A stretch of DNA of 64,000 nucleotides from Tomocerus qinae (Eukaryota > Arthropoda > Collembola > Entomobryomorpha > Tomoceridae). Positions 12,601 through 23,584 of the stretch are shown here, piece by piece. How positions within the stretch are numbered: position 1 is the first letter of the stretch; the number at the start of each line of letters is the position of its first letter. The position numbers and the translations under genes are program-made. The notes beneath the pieces were generated by a model. It ran no database searches. It saw only the letters and a list, made by a program, of their open reading frames with translations, and had not been told where the DNA came from. Location of the stretch: assembly GCA_020055645.1 (NCBI GenBank), contig CM034546.1, forward strand, positions 59,582,001 through 59,646,000. The letters are read 5' to 3'.

Positions 12601-15600
12601 ATATTTTAAGCATTGTCCCAGTAATTCTTAGACTGCTACCGAATCAAATCGAAATTGGAACCGTTATTTTTGATTTGGCACTAGCTTTAAGCCTAAGCAT
12701 CACATATTATTACTATTACTAATACCATATAAAATTATTATTTTACCGACAAGCCTGTACAAAAACAATTTTAGGTATCCCCTTTAACTCTGGAGAATTT
12801 TGTTCGCTGAAACGTTCCAAAATATCTTCATCTTTACTCTACATAAGCATAAAGTGGGGCATATGCGCATGGGATTCTTTCATTATTCTTGAATAAATGT
12901 TTGTATGTTTCTATGTCCGTAATATTTTGTAATTAATTAGTAAGGGTAATATTTTGTAATTAATGAGCAAGGACTAGACTACTGAGTCCAATCAACGGTC
13001 TATGAAATTCGGGCCAATGCGCAGTCGCTAGAAATTTACTGATTGCAACATTTTCTAGCACACTTTGTGTGCTAGGATTCAACTAGTACAACATAATTTT
13101 CTTGTTGTCAGAAGTCGAGATCTTATGATCAAATGAGCCATTCTTGTACTTCTGATTATTGCCATGGCTTCCAATATAAATGAATATATACGACACACTC
13201 TCTTTTTCACTTTTCACCAACTTTTCAAAAATGTTAAGATAGTCGTTGAAATCCTGAAACCAATTAATGAAATTATAAATCTTGTTATTTTTTAAAATTT
13301 TAGGTGGGAATTAGCATTACCTTTAATTCTACTCGCTCGTCAGAAGATATTTTACATGGACCACGTAATTTAATTTTGGAAAACATTTTCTTTAGAGCTT
13401 TATTGTCTTCTTCAGCTCCTTTCCTGTTATTTTTTCCGTCAAATTCTTCGACATTAATCACGAGGGCAAAGGGTTGCTTACAGACAACCTCCCTGCTTGA
13501 TTTCTTATTTGCCTACAAAGATAATATATTATAAAATGGGAAGGCAATGATCAGATATCATCCAATGCAATGCGTCACCTGCATTGCTCCAATAGAAGTG
13601 AAATAGTTTTTTATGACATTAAAGTCAAGTTTATCCGAAATTGAATCTTCTGTATCCGAATATTTCGATTTCCTGGCTGCGACTAAATTAATTTTTAAAA
13701 TTTGAATTTAAAATAAGTATTTTTCAGTCTTAACTAAAAATATTTCAACTTATAATTTATTTTAGAATTTGTACACGAAAACATTACACACCTTTAGATG
13801 TAGCTTCACCAGGGAAGGGACGTGTGCAGCCTCGCGTTTGGTTAAGCATTGCGCTGCAGGATGGACCTATTTATTGGTGCGTTAAACATAATGTTGTGAA
13901 ACATACTTGTATTGTCGGTTGAGTAATAACTTTAATCATATCTGATACTGTTTGTTATTAAAGCATATTAAAAAATAAAATAAAATGATTATTCAATAAT
14001 TTGTCTTAATTGTCATATCTAGATACAAGTGAGGATGGTATTTATAGAATAATTCATATTTTGTTAATTTAAAACAGTGAAACAGTAGCCTGGTCTATCC
14101 ATCCAAAACATTGGCACGTATATTATAATGAGGATTCAGACATTTAATTCAAGAGTTTATATACTTCTTTTAAAAATTGGTAAAGCTGTCGGCTTTAAAA
14201 AGTTTGTGCTAAAATATAATGCCCTTAACAATAATGTTTGGTTTGCCACATTAATACATATCTAATTTGGCCAATAAAGAAAACTAGGGGAATCTTTAAG
14301 CAGTGTTGAATCAAGGAATGTAAACCAAAAAGTACCAGCTAAACTGATAGAATTGCAAACTTAAGTTAAAATGGAACATTTACTTTCTACTTAGTTTAAA
14401 ACTTACTTTAAATTTGAAAAACTTTTATCTTGATGAAAAATGACAAAATGACCTTTATGAAAAGTTTTACTAGTATCACAATTACACTAGAAATTTTGGT
14501 TGGAAAGATTTATAAAATACCCTTTTTGTCCGAAGCTTTTACACTGTTAACATCCGGTTCGTCGAAACTTTGGTTATCTTGTTCCTGTGTAGGGGGCACA
14601 ACTGTCATTGCATTTTCGTCAGTGGATCCTGTTATTGGCGACTCAGAAGTAGTGGCTTCTAAAATGCGAATCAAAGAAAGAAAAATCTATAAGTGATAGC
14701 AACTTTATTATGACGTTATTTTACAATGGAAAAAATACTTATCCGTGTTAACGTACCAAGTATCAATCGTTCAGATTTGACTTTGGTTAGTTCCTTTTGT
14801 AATTCCTTGGCAATGTGTTCCATCGTCTGCTCATCCATAGCTGAGAGTAGTATAGGTAAGCACGGCACAATTGCTAATGCTTGGATTTCCTCATAGAACG
14901 CTTTGGCATCGAAGTATTTTCCCTTTCGTTCCTAATTTTATAATGAAAACGTGAATTAATAACTTTGTACTCAACAGACGATTAAACATTTGCCAGAACC
15001 CCAACCCAAATATCTCCAAATTATAACCAGTCAGATATAAAACAATAAATCTGCCTGTGAGCCCAGGAAACCTGCACATTTTAAGTAACGCAAAACCTCC
15101 TCGACACTGTACAACGCTAGTTTTAGCCGTTTTTTGGTACCCCCTTCTGCCATCAACTGAAAATGGAACATACGCATGTTCTTTAAGAGCAAAATGCGCA
15201 TATTTACCAGGAGAGAGTGAATATATAATTAAAATATCTATATCGTTTATTAATGAAGGAAAAGGCCTCTATCCACTTTCAGATTGGTACAGGAAAAAGC
15301 CTATATCCATTTTTGTTTGGTTGCAGTCCACCAACTAGCGCTAAACGTATGGATATACTAGACTTTTTCCCAAGATGCCTCCATTGCATAATACAGTTGA
15401 TATTAAACAAATGCGTTACTATAGATAAGTGACAGTTTCTAGGGATCTTGCTTTTCCTGTACCAAACAAAAATTGGACAAAGGCTATTTCCTGCACCAAT
15501 TTTAAAAGAGATAGGAATTTACCTTCCTTAAAGGGCGAATTGAAATATAAACCCCGAGGAAACTCTGTTCTGTAAACGTGCTTGCTGTAACCTAACTGCA

Positions 15601-18600
15601 AACTACGAAACCTTGCGTTGCGTCATTGACTTTACTTTATTGGCTGCTCTCAGTTGTTCATGTAAATGTTACTTGTTGTGGTTTGTTACTTTGTAGCAGC
15701 CATGATAAAATGGCTTGTTACCTTGTAATATCAAGCAGACGCTACTCATTAAGAAATAAATTATTGGCTAATTATGTACACTCTGTCTCTCCACAAAGCT
15801 ACTCTGGAATCCCGCCTGTTCATGAGTACATGAACAAGTTCATCATGAGTAACTTCTGTAAGGTTTGGTACATCTACTTACATTTCACTTAACTTATCTT
15901 TTATTCATATTGTCGCGGTGTAGGTATAATGTGAGACTTGGAAGTCTCGAGGATAGACTAGGCTTGTTGATTGTGTAAGAAGGTAATAAGCTCGTGCTTA
16001 GCTCAGTTGGAAGAGCATCGGTCGCGTTTACCAGAAGGGCGGGGGTTCGAGTCCCTCAGCCGGGCTTTACTTTTTACACAACCACTCGACATGGTGGAGA
16101 TGGGTTTTCGGTCCCCGTATTTTCTCATAGGAGGAGCGGGTGAGTGCGTGGAAGCACTCTGAATAAAAATGGGAAGTTGTCGCGGTGTAGGTATAATGTG
16201 AGACTTGGAAGTCTCGAGGATAGACTAGGCTTGTTGATTGTGTAAGAAGGTAATAAGCTCGTGCTTAGCTCAGTTGGAAGAGCATCGGTCGCGTTTACCA
16301 GAAGGGCGGGGGTTCGAGTCCCTCAGCCGGGTTTTACTTTTTACACAACCACTCGACATGGTGGAGATGGGTTTTCGGTCCCCGTATTTTCTCATAGGAG
16401 GAGCGGGTGAGTGCGTGGAAGCACTCTGAATAAAAATGGGAAGTTGTCGCGGTGTAGGTATAATGTGAGACTTGGAAGTCTCGAGGATGTCGAGTGGTTG
16501 TGTAAAAAGTAAAGCCCGGCTGAGGGACTCGAACCCCCGCCCTTCTGGTAAACGCGACCGATGCTCTTCCAACTGAGCTAAGCACGAGCTTATTACCTTC
16601 TTACACAATCAACAAGCCTAGTCTATCCTCGAGACTTCCAAGTCTCACATTATACCAACACCGCGACAACTTCCCATTTTTATTCAGAGTGCTTCCACGC
16701 ACTCACCCGCTCCTCCTATGAGAAAATACGGGGACCGAAAACCCATCTCCACCATGTCGAGTGGTTGTGTAAAAAGTAAAGCCCGGCTGAGGGACTCGAA
16801 CCCCCGCCCTTCAGGTAAACGCGACCGATGCTCTTCCAACTGAGCTAAGCACGAGCTTATTACCTTCTTACACAATCAACAAGCCTAGTCTATCCTCGAG
16901 ACTTCCAAGTCTCACATTATACCTACACCGCGACAATATCTTACCTACTCTGTACAAAGGGACTTAGTTGTATTGGGTGTAGTGCGTTAAGGGTGGCTTC
17001 CCCCTTTTGCCTGCGATGAGAACAGGTCAGAGAGTTAACTTATGGCTTTGAAACAGTTATATTCTGAAAGTTCCAGTTTTTGCCTAGGGCACCTGAAGGC
17101 CGGAATTTTGAAAAAGAATTTTTTAGTATTTTTAATATTTTTTTGAAAATAAAAAAATTGAGTACGAATTTACATTGAACTGAGAAATATGGTCTCTTTT
17201 TTCCTATTTCAAATTTTAAATTGGAAAAAAGGGCTGTCAAGTGCCCTAGTTCTTTTTGCGGTCTTTCGAATAAGCTACTACACGCTTCTGTACGCTTATC
17301 CAAAACGCTTATCTCATCGCAGGGAGATTTCCCTACTCATAATGCATTGCCGAGAAACTTGAGGGTTCATTCATAAGTAACAATCATCAGCTCATATTAT
17401 CTCATATCTCCTTGCCCCAAGCCACCAAATTCCCATTCCTGAATAATCCCGCATTACATTCTAAATATGCCAACCTTGCGTTGCAGCGGCTTCGTTCATA
17501 GATTGACCAACTATGTGAACGGCCCGTTGCGAAGCTGTGTTCAAAGGGTTAAGAGGGAAGTAGTCCTTAATACAAATACTCAGGGACATGCAAAGAAAAA
17601 TATTGCTATTAGTGTAAGAGTTATTGACAGGGGGGGCTTCACGCATGCTTCTAATTGTGGTATGGACTGTATGGCTAGTACGTATTACTCGCGGTACTGC
17701 GACTTGTCCGCGGATATGGGAGGGAGGTAGCAATCCTACATTTTGTATTGACATGGGTGACGAAGAGGAGGATGGTTATGCGGGTAGAGTAGTTGGTAGG
17801 ATGGTGGCCTGGCCTTGGTCGTAGAGCCAGGTTGTGATCCCTGTGTACTCACATAAAATAGTAACCACTTCCAACGAAATTACTGTCTAATGCACTTCGT
17901 TTCTATTAAGCCCAAGTACTGTTCTTTTACTGCAGGAGACTTTGTATGGTAGGGTACTGGTATGTGTAAATGAATGATGAGTATTTTGTTACTTAGGTTA
18001 TACTATTATACTAATTTACTACATAATATTGTACACTGTATGTTAAATTGATATGATTGTATTTGCAAAAAAACGATCAATAAACGTTACTACTACTACT
18101 AATATTAAGTGGAGAAATGAAGGCCTCCTTTGAGTAAACCACCTCCATCCCCATAACTTTGTTGTAGTTGCAATCAAATATACGAATAAAAAAGTTAATT
18201 TTCCGATATCTTAATGGTTTTTTTGTGAAAAGGAAATAATCCTCTCCTAAGTATATCATCCCACTCCTTACAAACTTTCGTTAGGGGAAAAAACATTTTG
18301 CTAAGAAAATGGATGTCGTTTAATAGCGGACTTTGTTTATATTATCGTTATTCTCATAAAAACAACGTCATATCGAATGGCAAACTGTAATAATGCATGC
18401 ATCAGAATACTATGAGTATATAATTACATCTTAAGATGTTATAATCTAATAGTGGGTAAAAAACTTTTGTATCAAGATAATACTTACTATTTGCGATTGT
18501 TGAATCAACGTGAGCAGTTTGTTCGATACCATTATGAGCAATAAAGTAGGGAGATTGCTCGTATTTTCCATCAAAAATGTACCTAAATTTTGTGTAGCAT

Positions 18601-18691
18601 TCTTAAAATCTGCATTTGTCCACCCTTCATCTTCAACTTTCTTTAGGTAGTTTTTATAACGAGCAAGGTTCACGCTTCGAATCACAGCCAT
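9665..18691 (-). CDS. Caspase with tandem pseudocaspase domain, 14 exons
   Basis: Exons in coding order, all phase-consistent with GT-AG borders: 18691-18488, 14931-14757, 14658-14521, 13866-13792, 13682-13579, 13512-13321, 13253-13090, 12836-12747, 12310-12238, 11494-11452, 11371-11259, 10854-10540, 10145-9946, 9719-9665; 646 aa. Residues 1-125 are a helical prodomain made of two similar units; 126-230 a low-complexity linker. The caspase domain follows: FALVINVEEFD, GSHG (catalytic His326) and QACRGG (Cys380), an Asp-containing linker, then a p10-like part with GFVAFRRGDSGSHFI. From about residue 515 a second caspase fold begins (GIVKFFCQNTEE...; TGIPKIFFLPCIR) with the Cys position kept but the His loop changed to LSSD. 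It ends with an acidic tail. Caspases are Cys-dependent Asp proteases of apoptosis and inflammation. A long prodomain suggests an initiator type. The His/Cys exon junction (13090/12836) and first exon are the least certain splices. Confidence 0.8.
15660..15750 (+). repeat. Dispersed repeat copy
   Basis: GTTTGTTACTTTGTAGCAGCC...ATGGCTTGTTACC...AAGCAGACG is shared with the inverted copies bordering the insertion in the RTK intron (2895-2960 minus, 4010-4060 plus). Family unknown; it lies in the first large intron of the caspase gene. Confidence 0.5.
15991..16066 (+). pseudogene. tRNA-like sequence, unit 1
   Basis: The D arm (GCTC...GAGC) and T arm (GGGGG TTCGAGT CCCTC) are good, with A- and B-boxes. 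The acceptor stem is mismatched and the anticodon loop lacks U33 (CGCGTTT). The 3' strand GCCGGGC resembles tRNA-Lys. Probably a SINE head and not a working tRNA. Confidence 0.65.
16258..16333 (+). pseudogene. tRNA-like sequence, unit 2
   Basis: Direct repeat of unit 1 at a spacing of 267 bp; nearly identical (last C-to-T change before the T-rich run). Confidence 0.65.
16514..16589 (-). pseudogene. tRNA-like sequence, inverted unit 3
   Basis: Reverse-complement copy of the tRNA-like block, with the B-box seen as GGACTCGAACC on the plus strand. Confidence 0.65.
16780..16856 (-). pseudogene. tRNA-like sequence, inverted unit 4
   Basis: Second reverse-complement copy, carrying a TTCAGG in place of TTCTGG difference from the other copies. 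Confidence 0.65.
17010..17323. mobile_element. Candidate TIR element, 314 bp
   Basis: A perfect 12-bp terminal inverted repeat, CCTGCGATGAGA at 17010-17021 and TCTCATCGCAGG at 17312-17323, encloses AT-rich non-coding DNA. No matching target duplication is seen, so it may be old or the ends misplaced. Confidence 0.4.
17460..18108 (+). mobile_element. Possible truncated non-LTR retroelement 3' end
   Basis: The stretch has mixed, broken reading frames and ends with CGATCAATAAACGTTACTACTACTACT: a polyadenylation-like signal followed by a short microsatellite, as at the 3' ends of many arthropod non-LTR elements. No recognisable reverse transcriptase motif remains. Confidence 0.3.
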
Positions 18692-20018
18692 ATTGTTCAA
18701 GCTGTGGGCAAGGATCTTTAATATTTCAATCTCGAAAATTTATTGATTTTGAAAATTAGTGCTAATTAGCAATATTTGCTAGCTTAAGCCAATTATTAGT
18801 TTAAACAATTTACTTGATAAATAGAAAAAAATTGGTACTGCCTCAAGATAACAGCGGCGATGATATACTGATTCAGGGTCTTAACACTGAAAAAGACACA
18901 GCAAAGGTTTGGTTGAGATTTATGGTCACGGTCCTTTTACTTGTATTTTTCAAAGTAAAATAGTACACTGGAATGGCGAAATTTATCAGAATGTGTGAAA
19001 GACTACGTCAACCATCGGTTATCATATCACAGTCTCCGGTCAAGCCTCTCCACATTAATACTAAATATGACTATTTTATCAGAACGTTATAACACTATTA
19101 GCATAGCAGAAAGAGGAGACCAAATACGTTAGCTTATATCATAAACTTTTTCATAAACTGTAAAGTGTAGATAGTATAGTATAAACTATACAGTTCAGGC
19201 GTCATTGGCATATCTATTTTCTAACAAATACATCATAATATTATACATTAGACTCACTGAATTCAGGAAATGGAGCTTACAACATTTATCATTGGATTAG
19301 TACAGTCAGTGTTCAAAATTTGCTACTTGTTAATGGTTTTCCCAGTGGGAAAAGGATTTTACGGTAAAAATGTTAATACATATACACAAAAGACACCACT
19401 TAAAATTAGGTTTTAGTGTGTAAGTATTAAAACTAAAAACTACGTTTGTTGATGAAGATCAATGTAAAACCTTAAGTGAAATTGTAAAAAGTTTCTCAGC
19501 TGAACTAGAATTTGTACATCAACCGTCAACCAGAGCATTAATCAATTCTCCTAGCCAAACCTAATTGAGGTGGACGAATTTTAAATATGATATAAAGTAT
19601 GTGAATTAATGTACAGTTGCACAGGCTTATATTTATTTATTATAGTTATATGCATAAAATAACAAGTATAATTATATTTTATCCATTACATTAATAATGA
19701 GTAATGAGTATGCATTTTACAAAATAAATTCATTTATAAATCTTTATCCTAAATGAGACAACAAATACAGTTGCAAAACCAATTTCCTTTGAATCCTTAC
19801 TTTTTTATGATAGTGATAAGTCAATAAATAGTGACCGTTAATATTGTTATCATATTATATTACACACAGCCCGATATACTCATCAGCTTTCAGCCAACGT
19901 ATGAAGAGTCTAGCAAGTTGATTGTTATACTCAACTTTGACATCATGCGGTAATATGGGCATTAATTATAATATCAAAGTAATAATGTTAATAGCTTATT
20001 ATAAACTATTATTTATAA
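18692..20018. other. Intergenic; nothing recognised
   Basis: AT-rich DNA upstream of the proposed caspase start codon. No splice-consistent coding exon was found. An untranslated first exon or promoter of the caspase gene could lie here but shows no clear core motif. Confidence 0.4.
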
Positions 20019-20026
20019 GATTGTAC

Positions 20027-20171
20027 CAGGGCCGCAGCCAGAAAAAAATTTCGGGAGGGGCGCCAAGAAAAAATTAGCTAATTTTCGCACAAAAATTTCT
20101 TTATTTTTCTCGATTTCGGGGGGGGGGGGGCACGTTGCCCCGGTGCCCCCCCCCCCCTCGCTGCGGCCCTG
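20027..20171. mobile_element. hAT-type MITE, 145 bp
   Basis: Terminal inverted repeats CAGGGCCGCAGC / GCTGCGGCCCTG are flanked by perfect 8-bp direct repeats GATTGTAC at 20019-20026 and 20172-20179. CAGGG termini plus an 8-bp duplication are the hAT signature. The interior contains G- and C-homopolymer runs and no gene. Confidence 0.85.
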
Positions 20172-21164
20172 GATTGTACTATAATGATATAGTAGTGGTT
20201 AATTTATATATTTACTAGGCTTATTTCATATCCAAATTATAATTACATTTCTTATAATTATATAATTATTGTATGTAAGTATTTATCATAAGTAAATGTT
20301 GGTACTATATTCATTAATAAATAACACTTCAGTGGATTAGGACGACTTATGGGTTGTATATGGTTATCTATCCAAGTTTTAATTTCTGCTGTTACTTGAC
20401 ATAAACTTATAACCATGATAAGTCGTTTCGCAAAGTAAAAGATTGTATATTGTTCTAAAATGTTATTAATATGTTGGTGCGTCTCCAATCTTGCAGCTAC
20501 TTTGATTTATTTCTTTTACTAATAAGTTTAATTACATTTACATTTTATAAAACCCATACTGTTGTATTATGAGCAATTATGACATAAATTGCTGTGATAA
20601 TCAACTACGACTTTATTAAGAGACATTCAGAAACAAAGTAAAGAACAAAAAGATAGAGTACATACATATTACTTAAATAAGATGAGAAGAGACGAATGCA
20701 CTGAAAACGCCCCTAAGTCACCGAGGTTAAGATCAGATCAGCGTACGTGCAGATCTGAGCTTGCAGTAATTACTTCACACTGCACTACTGTACACTACAT
20801 ATATTTATATGAACAGAGATATAAATATACTACACATACTAAAACTAACTTAAAACATATTACTTCATATAATTTTTTTTAAATGTGTTGTTGACTTGTT
20901 GACTATAACTGTATGTATCATGGCTACTATAAAATATACCTCATTTCTACCATATTTCATATTCATACCTATCACATTTACGTAACTCAAATTTTAATGT
21001 CGGAATTCTGGAATTGCCCGAACGCCTAGCAATTAATATAATAGATATTTAACAATAATGGTGACTTGTTATATCTCTTTTGGTGTTTACAATTAAGGAA
21101 ATTTACATAAATGTATGATCATGTATAGTTGTAACAACACTAATAAATAGGGTTCAGAGTTTTC

Positions 21165-21170
21165 TTTATT
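21165..21170 (-). terminator. Candidate polyadenylation signal of the ankyrin-GTPase gene
   Basis: AATAAA on the minus strand, about 50 bases after the stop codon of the upstream gene. Confidence 0.55.
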
Positions 21171-21219
21171 CTTGCATTAGATAACTAACAAATGCAAAGT
21201 GTGTTTATGTTCAACATTA

Positions 21220-23343
21220 TTATACACAAGATGAAAATATTTTATTAACTTCGCTGATTTTGATAAAGTTTCCTTTCACCACTAACTTATCATTATTTTG
21301 ACAGTTTTTAACCAGCGGCATTTTTAACGTAAAATTTACAATAGAAACAATGTTTTCATATCTATCTATTGTGATAATTGAATTTTCAACTCTCTTGAAA
21401 CCACTAATTGTTGTTAAAATCCCAACGTTGTACTCCGATAGGGTTTTGTTTGGGGAAAATGGAATAATATCTGGAGCGTTTAGTAAAAATGCCAAATCCG
21501 ATTGTATTTTGTAATGGGACAATTCATTAAACAGGTTAACAAGAAATTGGTACCAATTACTGGAGTCTTCTAATATTTCCAAAAATTCTTCAATTGGTCT
21601 TTTCCATTCGGAATGCCGTTTAGCAAGTTCTTTCTCACTCACAAGCTCAAGAAATTCAAAGTAATTACCTTGAGTTAATACACTTCCAAGTAATTCCGAA
21701 ATTAAATTTAGGCGACCACTTTTGCTTAAGGCTGAGGACATTTTTGTCACAAAATCTTTTGTAGATACGTTATTAGTAATTTCCGATAATGTGGACCTAA
21801 GTGCACGATATTTGTGATATAAGAAATCACTTAGATCTGTAAAACTTTTAAAATTTCTCAAGCTTTCAACATGATACCTGTACAATTCCATTTTTATTTT
21901 GTTCATGGTCAACGTAATGTTAACGTTTATCTGTTCAACCAATTGGTTGACATCATTCTTGGAGGTATCTGATATGCTGTAGCCAAAATCCTGTTTGGAC
22001 TTTTTTACATAAATCGTTTCTTCCCAAATGATTTTTTCAATTTGTTTCCTACCATTTATCAGGAGTGGGATTCTATTTAGTACACCACAAACGTTTGGTC
22101 TTCGAAAAATGCCTATCCTTGAGTATGTATCATCCTTTTTCGTTAAAAGAATGTCTATAAACTTAATAGCCTTTGTGGGAAAAGAATTTGCATTTGTTAC
22201 ATTGTTATTTCCTAAACCTTCAAGATCTTTCGCTTGTTGCTTCTTTGCATCTTCTAAGAATTCTACAATTCCGCTAATAATTTCATTGTCAGAGAGAAGG
22301 TCGCCAGCGTCATTGTAATTAGATACTTTAGTAACTACCATTGAAATTCCGTTTTGGAATTTGTCAATATCCTTGATAAAGGATACAGCATGTTTGACTA
22401 AAGTCATGAAGGATCTTCTGTCAACACCTTTTCGAACTGATGGATAACTGACAACAAAAACCATTTTTAAACTATCTGCATGATCAACAACAGCTTTAAT
22501 GAAATAACTTGCAGCAATGTCAATGCTCGTTGAGCGCGTATCGCTAAATCCTGGACAATCATAATAAGCTGCACTTCTATTTCGATCAATTACCAATTCT
22601 GGAAATATTGTTTTAGATTTAGTTGTTGTCCTGCTAATTTTATTTTCTGTGTCTTGAATAATAAAATTACCATTTTTTAATTTTACAGAAAATAGATTAC
22701 TGTTGTCAGTCGCTATGAATTGAGTCAGAGTGGATTTACCTGTTCCTGTATTGCCAAGCAGTAAAATAATGTCTTTCTGCTCACTAAGTTCAATTAAATC
22801 CGTACCTTGATTTAGCAACAGAAATGTCCCTTCTATTGAAGTGCATTCTTTATCATTTGTCGACTTGGGTTTTTGTGGACTTGGATCTTGCTCACATTCA
22901 GGTTCGTTTGATTTCGGATGATATTTTCCGCTCAATGTCAAAATTTCAATTAAAGAATCGTTTTTGGGATTTTGAAGTTCTGCAAGTTGTATTGGTGTGG
23001 CGCCCTTGAAGTTCTTTAGATTTGGATTAGCTCCGGAATTTAATAGGAAGTCGATGATCAATGAATAATTGCGATCCACAGCTACGTGGAGAAGAGTATT
23101 ACCATTGTTGTTAACATCCTTAGCGTTTACACTGCCTGGTTCTGTTTCATCCAAAATCTCCCGAATTTCTTCAAGCCTTTCTTCCTCTGGAATGACTTTG
23201 TTTCTTCTCGGCGATTTCAAAATTGCAGTAAACAACTCTTGTATCAAGTTAGGAGAACGGCGTTTTCTAAGAATCTCGTTACCATAACCATTGATGGTAG
23301 AAGTAGGCGTATGGAGATTGTTTTCATTTGATAGAAGCGTCAT
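21220..23343 (-). CDS. Ankyrin-repeat P-loop GTPase (AIG1/GIMAP-like G domain)
   Basis: An uninterrupted 707-codon frame, probably one coding exon; a TTTCCCAG acceptor lies just upstream of the ATG, so a 5' untranslated exon is likely. Residues about 78-125 form ankyrin-type repeats (GNTLLHVAVDRNYSLIIDFL; GANPNLKNFKGATPIQLA). After a Pro/Lys/Ser linker comes a G domain: Walker A GNTGTGKST at 197-205, threonine-rich switch I near 239-246, G3 motif DCPGFSDT at 262-269 and a TKVS at 338-341 in the G4 position, where TKxD is usual. Residues about 450-640 are helical and unassigned. The layout resembles septin/AIG1-family GTPases used in immunity, but no ortholog is recognised. It lies on the same strand as, and 2.5 kb upstream of, the caspase gene. 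Separate genes are favoured because each has its own ATG, stop and polyadenylation signal. Confidence 0.8.
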   Translation of the reverse strand: MTLLSNENNLHTPTSTINGYGNEILRKRRSPNLIQELFTAILKSPRRNKVIPEEERLEEIREILDETEPGSVNAKDVNNNGNTLLHVAVDRNYSLIIDFLLNSGANPNLKNFKGATPIQLAELQNPKNDSLIEILTLSGKYHPKSNEPECEQDPSPQKPKSTNDKECTSIEGTFLLLNQGTDLIELSEQKDIILLLGNTGTGKSTLTQFIATDNSNLFSVKLKNGNFIIQDTENKISRTTTKSKTIFPELVIDRNRSAAYYDCPGFSDTRSTSIDIAASYFIKAVVDHADSLKMVFVVSYPSVRKGVDRRSFMTLVKHAVSFIKDIDKFQNGISMVVTKVSNYNDAGDLLSDNEIISGIVEFLEDAKKQQAKDLEGLGNNNVTNANSFPTKAIKFIDILLTKKDDTYSRIGIFRRPNVCGVLNRIPLLINGRKQIEKIIWEETIYVKKSKQDFGYSISDTSKNDVNQLVEQINVNITLTMNKIKMELYRYHVESLRNFKSFTDLSDFLYHKYRALRSTLSEITNNVSTKDFVTKMSSALSKSGRLNLISELLGSVLTQGNYFEFLELVSEKELAKRHSEWKRPIEEFLEILEDSSNWYQFLVNLFNELSHYKIQSDLAFLLNAPDIIPFSPNKTLSEYNVGILTTISGFKRVENSIITIDRYENIVSIVNFTLKMPLVKNCQNNDKLVVKGNFIKISEVNKIFSSCV

Positions 23344-23584
23344 ATTATTTGGATTATCTGGGAAATAAATAACAATTCTTCAATCAACACTTCTATTGCC
23401 GTTTACAAAAACAACACATATTTTATAATAATGTAATAAGGCAAAAAAAATTTGGATAAGGAATTTAGTTATATTAGTTACATATGAAAAATACTTTGGT
23501 TAAAGCCTACCCACTATATCCACTATCTTTGTTCAGTTTGTGACAAAAGGGGACTAAATGATTTTTTACTTTTAAAGTCATTAT

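Larger units (their letters stand above)
15911..16935. repeat. Palindromic array of four tRNA-derived elements
   Basis: Two direct 267-bp units (15911-16177, 16178-16444) and a partial third (16445 to about 16487) are followed by an inverted partial unit (about 16488-16668) and an inverted full unit (16669-16935). Copies differ at only a few bases. Each unit contains a tRNA-like block with RNA polymerase III A-box and B-box (GGTTCGAGTCC). The array lies in the 3.6-kb intron between the first two caspase exons. Open frames across it are artefacts of the repeat. Confidence 0.85.

Noticed and set aside
13080..13100. Caspase ending at the TAG after KKIMLY (13085)
   Set aside because: A donor GTACTA lies inside this stretch and joins in phase to the exon with the QACRG motif, which any caspase needs.
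15991..16066. Functional tRNA gene
   Set aside because: Mismatched acceptor stem and no U33 in the anticodon loop; occurs as part of a 267-bp repeat, so SINE-like.
15971..16875. Several 63-112 residue open frames containing SRLPEGRGFESLSR
   Set aside because: They are translations of the tRNA-like repeat in both orientations and not genes.
17461..17824. Overlapping open frames on both strands around 17.5-17.8 kb
   Set aside because: No motif, no splice partners; the 3' AATAAA plus (ACT)n tail points to a decayed retroelement.
18488..21220. Caspase and ankyrin-GTPase as one fused gene
   Set aside because: The GTPase frame ends in a stop with an AATAAA 50 bases later, and the caspase has its own ATG.
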